From Guillardia theta CCMP2712 (taxonomy: Eukaryota; Cryptophyceae; Pyrenomonadales; Geminigeraceae), in NCBI RefSeq assembly GCF_000315625.1, contig NW_005434661.1:609998-673997 (forward strand): a DNA stretch of 64,000 bases, read 5' to 3'. Below, one piece after another: positions 1 through 10,262 of this stretch; position 1 is the first letter of the stretch, and every line of letters begins with the position of its first letter. The position numbers were made by a program, and so were the translations under genes. The notes below the pieces were generated by a model that was not told the DNA's origin, did not search any database, and saw nothing but the letters and a program-made list of their open reading frames with translations.

Positions 1-13
1 GTCTCATCATCAT

Positions 14-240
14 CAATCATCATCATCATCTCCCTCATCTCCATCATCATCCATCATCATCATCATCATCATCATCATCGTCATCATCATCATCATCACT
101 ACTTCTCATCATCATCATAATTATCATGTCTATCATCATCATCATCATCATCATCGTCATCATCATCGTCATCTCCATCATCTCCATCATCATCATCATC
201 TCCATCATCATCATCATCTTGTTCATCCTCGTCCTCGTCG
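14..240. repeat. TCATCA-rich simple repeat
   Basis: Imperfect (TCA)n, read as (GAT)n on the other strand, with CTCCATCAT variants. It lies inside an intron of the SNF2 gene, directly after the exon that ends in HRVGQKRQ. Met- or Asp-rich frames through it are shadows. Confidence 0.9.
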
Positions 241-250
241 TCATTGTCAC

Positions 251-3200
251 CTGACGTTTCTGACCCACTCGGTGAACTCGGTCCATGGCCTGACAGGAGG
301 AGGAGGTGGAGGTCAGCACCGCGAGAGGGAGCGATCGTTGCTCAAGCAAGTCCCACCTGCTCCTCTGCGGCTCCGTTCCACCACAAGTCAGTGAGGAGGA
401 CGTTGTTGGCAACGACCTGAGGAGATGAGGGTCATCGCAGACAAGAAGGGAGGAAGAGGAGGAAGGTTGGAGATAGAAGAGCAGGGAGGCAGGATGGAGA
501 GGAGGATGGAGGGAGGCGGGAGAGGAGGAGGAGAAGGAGGAGGAGGGAGAGGAGGAGGAGGAGGAGGAGGAGAAGAAGAAGGAGGTGCAAGGGAGCCGGG
601 AGTGGAGGGATGCAGAAGAGGGATGGACGGAGGGGGAGGGGAGGAAGATCAGCAGGGAAGAAGCAGGAGCAGAAGAGCGAGAGCAAATCGTCTCCCGCTT
701 GTCCCTTGGCAAATTTTCAGCAAGAAAATCTCACCAGGTTGAGGCCCATTCCTCCGCTCTTGAGGGTTACGAGAAGGATGATGACCTTGAAGGAATGGAA
801 AGAGATCAGCTGCAGGTGCGAGGAGAAACTTGTTCTGCGAGTGTCAAGGGGACAACTGGGGAGGAGGAGAGTCGATGGGGGAGATAGGAGGAGATTGATT
901 CCGGTATGGAGAGGAGGACATCTGTATAGGTTTGTTGTGACATGGAGAAGGAGAAGGCGATATTGGTCGAGGAGGTGGTGAGGAGGTGGAGACAGAGAAA
1001 AGGACAGAGGAGAAGACAGAGGATTCAGGGTTGATGAGGAGGATAGTAGAGGAAAAGAGAGACAAGAGGTACGAGGAGGAAGAGGACGAGGAGGAAGAGG
1101 ACGAGGAGGACGAGGAGGACGAGGAGAGGGAGGAGGAGAAGGAGCAGGAGAAGGAGCAGGAGGAGGAGCAGGAGGAGGTGCAGTGGCAGGGTAAAGACAC
1201 TTCATCGGACGCACCTGCGGGTTCTGGTGGAAGATCTGAAGGGAGCTAGTACGTTCATCGCGGGACATGGTGCCATCTAGACGAGTGAAGCTGATCTGAG
1301 AGAGGGGAGGACGTGAGGGAGAGAATATCATAGGAAATTATGCGGAGAAGTCGGAAGTGGAGGGGGGAGGGGGGGAAGATAGGGATAGAGATAAAGACAG
1401 AGATAGAGACAGAGCAGGAGGATAAGGAGACAGAGAGGGGAGTGGGGGAGGTAGCGAGGGGGTTTGAGCAGGGACAGTAGTACAGGGTTGGAGGCTAAAG
1501 AGGGACAGGGAGGAAAAGAGAACCTGGTGAAGGTCAAGGACAGCTTCTAGAACATCCAGGAAGCGATTGAACTGTGAGAAGATTATCTGAAAGAGCAATC
1601 AGATCGGAGAGAGGATGTTGTATTTGTTGAGAACTGACGATTTTCTCTCCCTCTCTCTCAGTCCGGATATATTCGATCTCCTTCAAGATTGCCCGCAGCT
1701 GTGCCAGAGGTCAGAACAGCAACAAGACGGCTGGGGAATGAGAGGGCGAGAGCGGTGGGGGAGGAGGAGGGAAAGGTTGATCTAAGGGGGTGAGGAGGAG
1801 AAGAAGAGGAAGGAGGAAGGAGAAGAAGATGAAAACATGGAAAGTCGAAGATGAAGAAAATGAAAACGCAAGTAGGAGGAAACGAAAAGAAGGGATAGGG
1901 GACAGGGGAGGGAAAGGAGAGAGAGCTAGGGGAGGGGGGAAGGGGAGAGGGTCAGGAGACGACAGTAGATAGGGAGGAGGAGAGGGAGAGGGAGCATCTC
2001 CAAAGGCCTCCTTTTCTTGCCTTGCTGCTCAGAAATATCGTCTCGCTCATAGAGCATTCGTCTGTGAGTTTGCTCTTCTTGCTCGAGCTGGCCGTGTTTG
2101 CCTTCTCCCTCGACCACTCGGACGCTCTCTCGAACACTTGAAGCTTCTTGAGCATCTGCGAGGCATGCCAGACGTCCACTCGCTGGCTCGGAGAGTCTTG
2201 CTCCTCCAGCGATCGGGTCACGACGTCCACAAGCTCGACCCTCCGCTCTGCCCCGCCCCCCGCCCCGTCAGCTCCTCGCAGTCAGTGGGAGGATCTCCTG
2301 ATTCTCACCGTAAGGGAGGAAAGTGAGGATGCTCTTGACGATGTTAATGACATCCTGTAAGAAACACTTCAAACGACAAAAGATACAAGACACAACACGT
2401 ACATACATGCAACATACATACAACATACACACATGTGACATACATAAGACATACATATATGCTAAATACAACATACATACATACACCACAAATGACAACA
2501 TCAAACGATTTTTGACAGCTGACTCAAATAAAGTCTCTACCGTCTTCTTGATGCTACCGCCCTGTGTCGCGGCAAAGCAATCGCAGCACTCTCGGAACTG
2601 CACCAAGATGAAGATCGAATCAAAGGAGGAAAACGGTCGAGGGGGGTGGGGGGGCTAGAGGAAACAAGAGATGCAAGAGAAAAGAATGGAAATGAGAGAG
2701 AAGAAGAAAACACAAGAGAGGAGGTAAAACATGAGAGGAGGTAAAACATGAGAGGAGGTAAAGCATGAGAGGAGGTAAAACATGAGAGGAGGTAAAACAT
2801 GAGAGGAGGTCAAGAAAGGAAAACAAGTTCAAAGAAGGGAAGCAGTGCAAGGGAAATGCCCAAGTCTCTGACCTCCTGCAGCAGCGATTCCTCTTCGTAC
2901 TTCCCTCCAACAACGATCTCATCATCAGCCTTCTGGTCCCCTAAACCATCCTGTCACCCGCACAGCATCCTCCCTCCTCCTCTCCTCTCCACCGTGCCAA
3001 CAAGCATGTAGATCCTTCATGTCCTGCCGGGCTCCTCTCAGCCCGTCATCCCACTCTCCGTCCTCCTCCTTCCCCGCGATGGCAACGCTGTCGATCAGGT
3101 TGGCGAGCAAGCTCGGGTGGTTGCAGAACTGTCTCACTCCCTTTAGCTGCTCCTGCCATCCCTCCCTCCTCCACGTACCTGCCGCAGGCGCAGGAGGAGG

Positions 3201-6200
3201 ACAAAAATCTTGGAGAAGATAAAGTTCTGCTCCTTCCCGCCCTCCCCTTGCAGCGTCCGAGACCTCAAGATCATTGACCCCCTCATGTGCAGAGCTTGAT
3301 AGATCGTCTGGTCAGCACGACGACGGTCAGCCTGCTCGTTGCTCCTTCCTCCTCAACCCCTTTCCCTTCCTCCTCTTGCGCCTTTCCCCCAACTGCAACA
3401 CCCCATTTCCTCCTCGTCCTCTCCACCACAACCACCTCCTTCCACTCCCCTCCTCCTCCTCCTCCTCCTCACCTTTTCTCTCTCTGACAAGACGATCTCT
3501 CGCATCTCCACGATCTTGGGAGGCAGCATGATGATCGGCACCCCGTGCAGCTTCTGGTCTTTGGTCCTCCTCAGGCAGAAGATACGAAGCAGCTTGCGGA
3601 TGCGAACCTGTAAGGAATCGAGAGTTTAGAGACCTTATTGCTCCTTCATTCTCCTTCCTCCCTCCCTCATCCTCCCTCGCTCATCCTTCCTCCCCGCTCC
3701 CGTTTCCGTCCTTGCTCGGGTATCCCCTTTCTCCCCTTCCTCCTCTTCTTCCTGTTCCTTCTCTTCCTAATCCCTTTCCATTCCTCTCACTCCACTTTTC
3801 CTCAACCCTCGTCCTCTTTCCATTCCCCCACTCACCAGGCTCGTGGGGTTCCTCTGTCGGAGAGGGAGGAGAATGAGGCGCTGGAAGTAGTCGTAGGTAT
3901 CGAGAGGATGGAGGCGGAGGAAGGAAAACAGCGGGAAGATATCTTCAAGCTTGTTCTGGATCGGAGTACCAGTGATCGCCCACCTGTGTGTTCCATCCAA
4001 CTCCACCACCGCCTACCACCCCTCTTCAGATCCTGGCGACCACCCCTCTTGCACCCTCACCATGCTCTGCAACGTCTTCCGGTTGGAGATTAGGTGTGCC
4101 TCGTCCAGGACGATGCGCGACCACTTGACGCAGTGGAGAAGAGACGCTGCTTCCTCTGCGCTCCTCTTCGTCTGAACGAGCCATGAGATTCTCGTGCCAG
4201 AGACGAGGAAAGGGAGGGACCAGGAGGAAGACAGCAGGGGGAACAGCAGAGGAAACAGGAAAGGAGGGGGATCAGCAGGAGGGTCAGGAGGGAGTGGGGC
4301 GAGATCAGAAGGAACAGACCTCAGGGATGAATTCTGAGGAGAGGACGCTGTAGGTGGTGAGCACAATGTCATAGAGCATGAGGACGGCAGGATTCTTGGT
4401 CCTTCCTCCTCCATGGTACACGTAGACACGAAGTGACCCGTCGGTGTGCTCCTGGATCTGCTCGCACCAGGTCTGGAGGACGGAGAGCGGGGAGACGATG
4501 AGCGTCGGGCCCGTCATGTTCTGGGAACAAAGCTTTCCTTCCTCTATCAAGCTCCTCCTCTCCATTACCCCATGCATGATCAGCGAGATTGTAGTTAGCG
4601 TCTTGCCCAACCTGCAGGCAAGAGCGTCAACGGCCTGCCTCGCCTCCCCCTCATCCACAACTCCTTCCCTCCCTCCTCCCTCCTCCCTCCTCCCTCCCTG
4701 CTCTTCCAACAAAACAAAACTTCCTTTCTCTTGCGCACTCTCTCGCCATTTTCTCCACATCTCCTCCTGTCCTCCCTACCACCACCACCCCCTCCTCCTC
4801 CTCCTCCTCCTCCTCTTCCTCTTCCTCCTCCCAATCACCCCATGTCGTCTGCCAGCAGTCCTCCTCGGGCTCCCTCCGGCTCCTCCGCGCTGAACTTGCG
4901 GGTGACGGAGTTGTACCACCCTCGGACTCCCGTCTTCTTGTTCTTGTAAGGCTCCCAGAACAGAGCTCGTCCCTGCTCCTCCCGCTCTCGCATCCAGAAG
5001 AGCGCCTGTAAGGAGAGTGAGGATGGCGAAAGGAGGTGTCCACGGGAGGGATGCAGGGGCGGGAGAGGCGAAAGGAGGAGGCGGGAGGGGGAGGGGGGGA
5101 GGGGAGGAGGAGGGCGGATCCTAGAGGGGTAGCGATTGATGAGCTGGAGAGAACAGGATGGGACAAGGAGAGCAGGAGGGAAGAAGTGGAGCAGACGACA
5201 GCAAACACCAACACCAACTTTTCTCTGATGTCGCAAGAGTTTGGTCTTCACGCAGGGAGGAGCTTCTTCTTCTGGCATGGCATCATGCTCGACCTGGACG
5301 ATGAGGCACAAGTCAGATGGACATCGAGAAGGGACGGGGAAGGGGGGAGGGGAGTGAGAGAGGAGAGACAGAGAGGGCGGCTGGCGGGGGAGAGTGGGAG
5401 AGAAGGGGGACAGAGAAGACATATTGAGGACCAGAGACTGGGAGTGGCAAGAAACGGGTGGGAGGTGGGGTGTGGAAGGATGCTGTAGGGAGGGAGGATG
5501 AAGATGGGAGGCTCGTCGGAGGCGGAGCAAGGACGGGGAGGAAGGGGGTGAAGGAGGGCAACAGGAAGGACTGACTTCTCCGTCAAACAAGTCATCGAAA
5601 TTCGAGTGCATCCGGAACTCGATTCCACCGTCCATTTGCAACACTTCCTCCAAGTCCCTCTCATCCTTCTCCCTCCGGTATTGCTGAGAACCAGGATCAG
5701 CACCTGGCAAGCTCAGCAAGCGCAACAAGTCTCACCACGGCGCTGGGGTCTCTTGACAGGTAGTAATCCTTCTCTAGGCGGATCTCAAGGTCTTCAGAGA
5801 CCAGGCTCTTGAGAACGGCCGCTTCCACCTGCTCTGATTGTCAGCCAGCGGCCAGGACCGCCAACTATGCTAGTAAGGCAAACAAGAATGGAGAAAATGG
5901 AGAAAGAATGGTGAAAGAATGGAGAGGTAGCAACAACATCACGAACGCTTTGCTCACTGATTCTGGCCCTTGCAACCAAGCATCAACCACATACTCGCGC
6001 TTCTTCTTCCCGTCGTTCATCTCTGTCAGCAAGCACCGGATGCTACCAGGAGGGATGTTCTCCCGCATGAACGGGATCAGCCGCTTCGCCTCCTTCCTGA
6101 CGACCTGCGCGATCGACATGCCGCTGACCACCACATGAAGTACGTTGCCGTCGATGAGTAGCTCGCAGCTGTTGCCCAGCAGACTCTGAGGGAGCTCTAG

Positions 6201-7052
6201 AACCTCTTGAGAGCTTGCCATGTGCAACCTCAGCCAACAGATGTAGTCGTCTAGCGAGGAAGACAGTGCGTTCCCCTCCTGCATGGACGACTTGACCAGC
6301 GAAGGATTGTAGTGCAGCAAGTCATCGACGGACGTCGAGTTGTGCTTCGAGACAGGATACAGCTGCTCGCTGTGCTTCGGTTTGACCTGTGCCTCCAACT
6401 TCTCTTGCCACCTCACCTTCTTCGCTGCGCCCTCCTCCCTGCACCCCTCCCCCCCGTGCCCCTCGTCCCCACTGGATGATCGCTTGCCTCCCAACTGCTT
6501 CTGCAGGAATCTCTCCATCTCACCCTCGTAGTCTCTCTCTATCTTGGGCTCGGCTTTCACCTCTGCCTGCTTGTCGTTGGGCGCGTACTGATCCAACCAC
6601 CTATCCAACTCCGCTTCTGACCCGCTAACCTCTCTGTTCTCCATGAGGGCCCGGGCAACCTTGTCCCTCCTAGACTGGATGATCGTCCTGAGCTGCGAGA
6701 CATGATTGATAGGCACCAGGGTCTCGTTCGATGTGCAGAACCTCCTCCTCAGCTTCTCAACCTCTTCGCTCTGGAACAGCTCGTATCCCCCCTCGTTCTC
6801 CAACAAGGCATGGAAGCTCGGGCCCTTGGGGAGCCTCGTGGGGTTACGGAACACCATCCTCCCTTGCACAGCAGCGTCTCCTCCTCTCAGCATGAGGCAA
6901 GGTGTCCTCCTCGCCTCCTCCTGGAGCCCCGGGGCTGGACCTGCATGGCATAGAAGCCCGACCAGACATAGAATGCGAGCGGAAGGCGCGAGGACAGATC
7001 TCCTGGCGATCAACGTGCCTGCAGCACGTGGCACGGGTCTAGCCATAACCAT
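251..7052 (-). CDS. HLTF/RAD5-type SNF2 ATPase, 3' end beyond window
   Basis: Swi2/Snf2 DNA-dependent ATPase, many exons, C-terminus off the left edge. In order: exon 1 (7052-5958, about 365 codons), LLRHQR and ALFWMREREEQ (about 5250 and 5000), the HLTF-like lead-in to GLLADDMG (4842) and LGKTLTTIS (4615), LIVSPLSVLQTW (about 4490), VLDEAHLISN (about 4110), AITGTPIQNKLEDIF (about 3960), LRRTKDQKLHGVPIIMLPPK (about 3550), RQFCNHPSLL (3110), KVIIFSQFNRFLDVLE (about 1560), RLDGTMSRDER (1290), TLKSGGMGLNL (750) and DRVHRVGQKRQ (about 270). The block order and the lead-in to motif I resemble HLTF/RAD5, which act in post-replication repair. I could not find the RING finger that HLTF carries between the two ATPase lobes. 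The N-terminus has Arg residues, then ARILCLVGLLCHAGPAPG and LMLRGG, which looks like a secretory leader. It is divergent from the next gene. Confidence 0.85.
2719..2808. repeat. 17-bp minisatellite, about five copies
   Basis: The unit AGGAGGTAAAACATGAG repeats head to tail with one A-to-G change. It lies in an intron between the two ATPase lobes of the SNF2 gene. Confidence 0.85.
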
Positions 7053-7526
7053 GTGTCGCTCGATAGTCTCCCTGCTTCACGCATGCCCGCTGGTCCATCG
7101 GCGCCATGCCATCTCGTGCCGCCGCCATCGCTAGCGCATGGCAGTCGGGTGGGTCCAAGAAGGATACGAGTCCGCCTCATGAATAATTTGAAGGCAGAAA
7201 CACACATTTAGAAACGATTATTAGGGTAATTATTGAAGGAAGCGTGGGGGTTGTTTGTTGCTCTTGGTAGTTACGGGGGACGGCAAAGAGACACGGAAAG
7301 AAGAGAGGGGAGAGGAGGGGAGGGGAGAGAGAAGAGAGAGGAGAGGAGAGGAGAGGAGAGAGGAGAGGAGAGGAGAGGAGAGAGGAGAGAGGAGAGGAGA
7401 GAGGAGAGGAGGAAAGTGGACGAGGAGAAGTACGGTACGATTGTTGTAAGAGGACAGAGTAAACGAGGGAAGAAGATCGCAGGCAAGGGAGAAGATGGAG
7501 GGAGAGGCTAGGTTGAGAGAACAGTG
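7053..7526. promoter_or_regulatory. Bidirectional intergenic promoter region
   Basis: About 470 bases separate the start codons of the divergent SNF2 gene and the RING/coiled-coil gene, so both promoters must lie here or inside the 5' ends. The middle (about 7305-7415) is an almost pure purine GAGAGGAGAG tract. No TATA box stands out. Confidence 0.5.
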
Positions 7527-9576
7527 ATGGTAGCACATAAGGATAAGACGGCGATCCACCGTGGAAGTGGAGAGCGTCAGGGGGCGATGGGTCGCATGAA
7601 GCACAATGGTGGCTCCTTGAATGAAAGGCAAGATTTGGAAGGCTCGAAGCATGGGGGAATTGGCGGCCAACCAGAGGGCTTGCAAGTCGACATCAAGGTT
7701 GAAGATGGGCGCAAGGCAAGGAAGCACAAGAGGGGCTACTCTCCCTCCCCCAGCGTGAAGAAGATGAAGACAGGAGAGCAGGAGGAAGAGGAGGCTGCAG
7801 ATCCGATCCTGGACAAACTCGGCAGGAAGCTGTACACCAACCTGATCGCAGAGATGCGAGTGAAGGAGGAGGAGCTAGAGGGATCACTAGCAAGGGAGGC
7901 TGACCTCCACTACAAGCTCTCCGTGAGCACGCGGGAGCTGAAGACGTACAGGAACATGGCCGACGAGCTGTCGGAGGCCATGGAGTGCAGCATCTGCCTC
8001 GAGCGACCGGCCCGGTTCGCGTTCAACCCGTGCGGGCATTGCTTCTGCTGCCATGAGAGCTGTGGGTCGTTCCAGGTGCGGAAGTGCCCGGAGTGCAGGG
8101 TAACAAAGAAGGGAAAGCTACACCTCTACGGAGTCTTCACCGCCATCTCCTCTGTCCTCGAACGGTTCACCTCGCTACGGGAGTCTGAGGGGACGGCTGA
8201 GGAGGAGGGGGAGCCGAAAAAATCGCACGATGCGGTGCGGGTGCGGGTCGTGGAGTCGGAGATGGAGTCGCTGAGATACGAGCTGGGCGCGTACAAGGAG
8301 GAGGCAGGCAGGCTGCATGCAGAGTTGACGCAGGCGGAGGAGCAGGTGCAGAGCTTGATGCTCCAGCTGGAGCAGAGCAGGTGGGCTGAAGATGACGTGA
8401 GGCAGCAGCTGGAGGCAGTGAAGGAGGAGAAGACTTGGTGCGAGAAGGAGATGAAGGAAACGAGAAAGACTTTCAATGAGGCGAAGAAGGAGATGGAGGC
8501 GGTTGCGAAGCAGGTGGAGATGTGGCGCAAGGAGCACCTGGAGAAGTTTGAAGAGTGGGAGGTGGAGAGGAGGGAGAGAGAGAAAGCGGACGAGGAGAGG
8601 GCAAAGCGGGAAGAGGAGAGGAGGAAGGGGGAGGAAGAGGAAAGGAAGAAGGAAGAGCAAGAGAGGAAGAAGAAAGAGGAGGAGAGGGAGAAGGAAGAGC
8701 AAGAGAGGAAGAAGAAAGAGGAGGAGAGGAAGAAGGAGCAGGTGGAGCTGATGAAGGATGTCAAGGGTGAAGTGGACTTGATGAGGGAGGAGCTCAGGCA
8801 ATGCCATGACGACCTGCAGTCGGAGCTACAGGCGCTGACTCTCAATGACACGATCAAGCAAAAATGCGTCAAGTGGCTGAGGGACGAACTGACTACGGCC
8901 AACAAGGAGAGGGACGAGGCATGCAAGGAGCTCTCGGAGCGAGTGGAGGCGGAGAAAAGGTTCAGAGCGCTCCTGGAGGTTGCTTGCAAGGCGGCTGAGA
9001 GGGACAGGGAGCGGGTCAAGGAGCTGGAGCACGCGCAAGAGGCGATCATCATGTGCATGCAAGACATGGAGAATCGTGTGGAAGGGCTGAAAGTGGTGGG
9101 CCTTTGTCTCCCTCCTCCTCTTCTCCTCTTGTTCCTCCTCATCCACCACCACCACTTCCTCCTCCTCTTAAATGCCATCCTCTGTCCCTGATATTCTTTT
9201 CACCTGCTCCCTCCTGTCCCTTGGCATACTTCTGCCAATCTTCCGCCGCTGATTTTTCAGCCTCCAACTCTCTATTCGCTTCCTGGCTACCTCGCTGAAA
9301 TGTACTTGTCTCCCGCAGGTCATCAACGACCTGGACCTCTTCCTCCCTCACTACCGCGAAGAGAGCAACAGGAAAGATGCTGCTGCTTCTACCTCCAGCG
9401 CTCGAAGGAGAGGAGACAGCTGCATCATCTTCCGCAGCATGGACCCTCGGCTGCAGATCGGCAGCTCGCAGCAGAGGGCGCGGCGGATAGACCTGAGCAC
9501 CTACAGGAGCAGGATGACTTCAGCTTTCAGTGCTCAGAAAGCCGATATCCCTCCTGTCCTCCCACATACTACGTGA
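7527..9576 (+). CDS. RING-like zinc finger plus long coiled-coil protein
   Basis: Two exons, 7527 to about 9092 and 9319-9576, joined by a roughly 225-base intron ending CCCGCAG; about 608 residues. The start is ATG at 7527. Residues about 152-200 hold a RING-type pattern: CSIC (C154, C157), NPCGHCFCCHESC, and KCPEC, so a zinc-binding E3-ligase-type fold is likely. From about residue 235 to 510 the chain is heptad-rich and highly charged, ending in a Lys-Glu stretch of repeated RKKEEEERKKE type: a long coiled coil. Exon 2 adds VINDLDLFLPHYREE and ends VLPHTT at TGA 9574. E3 activity is inferred from the finger only; the substrate is unknown. Confidence 0.75.
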
Positions 9577-10262
9577 AGGAGGGGGAGGGGCAGGGGGAGA
9601 GGAGGGGCAGGAGCGCTTGGACATGGGGGGTGAGTGAGAAGGAGGTGTTCGGGGAAGGCGGGGAGGAGCAGGGGGAGGAGAGGAGAGGGATGTCTTGTGT
9701 TTTACAGGAATGCTCGCATGCAGTTGTCTTTATATGTCTGTCTATTGTTTTATTATATCATCATTCAACTTACACTCCTTCCTCCGTCCTCGTCCTCTTC
9801 ATTCCCGTCTTTTGTTTCATCCTCCTCGTCGCCTTCCATTCCAGACCCCCACCTCCCTCACATCAACCATCCTCCCTCCCTCCCTTGCTCTGTTTACTTC
9901 ACCATGACAAACAGCATTTCACGCTCCTGAATCACTTCCAGAGAGGGCAATCTTCCATCTTCTCTGTTTTCATGCCCTGCCCATCATCTCCTCAGGGTGC
10001 GGCTGCTCACTGACAGCTCGCAGACATGAGCTCTATGAACTTTTGCTGATAATTCTTCTAGCTTGCTCCTCCTCTAGGCGACTCCATCTCTGCGATCATC
10101 GTCATCATCATCACCGACAACATTGTCTGCGTCCTGTCCATCCTATCCATCCGCATCATTACGATCATTGTCGTCGTCATCATCATGGTCTCAATCATGA
10201 TCATCATCACAGGCTCAGTTATCATCATCTGTGTCTCAATCCTCATATCCATCATCATCAAC
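9577..10262. other. Intergenic between convergent genes
   Basis: About 690 bases between the stop codons of two convergent genes. It is pyrimidine-rich, with (CAT)n-like sequence at about 10085-10260 that gives His-rich frames on + and Met-rich frames on -. No gene is supported. Confidence 0.6.

Noticed and set aside
8126-9178. Ser/Leu-rich minus frames opposite the RING/coiled-coil gene
   Set aside because: Antisense shadows of the charged coiled coil.
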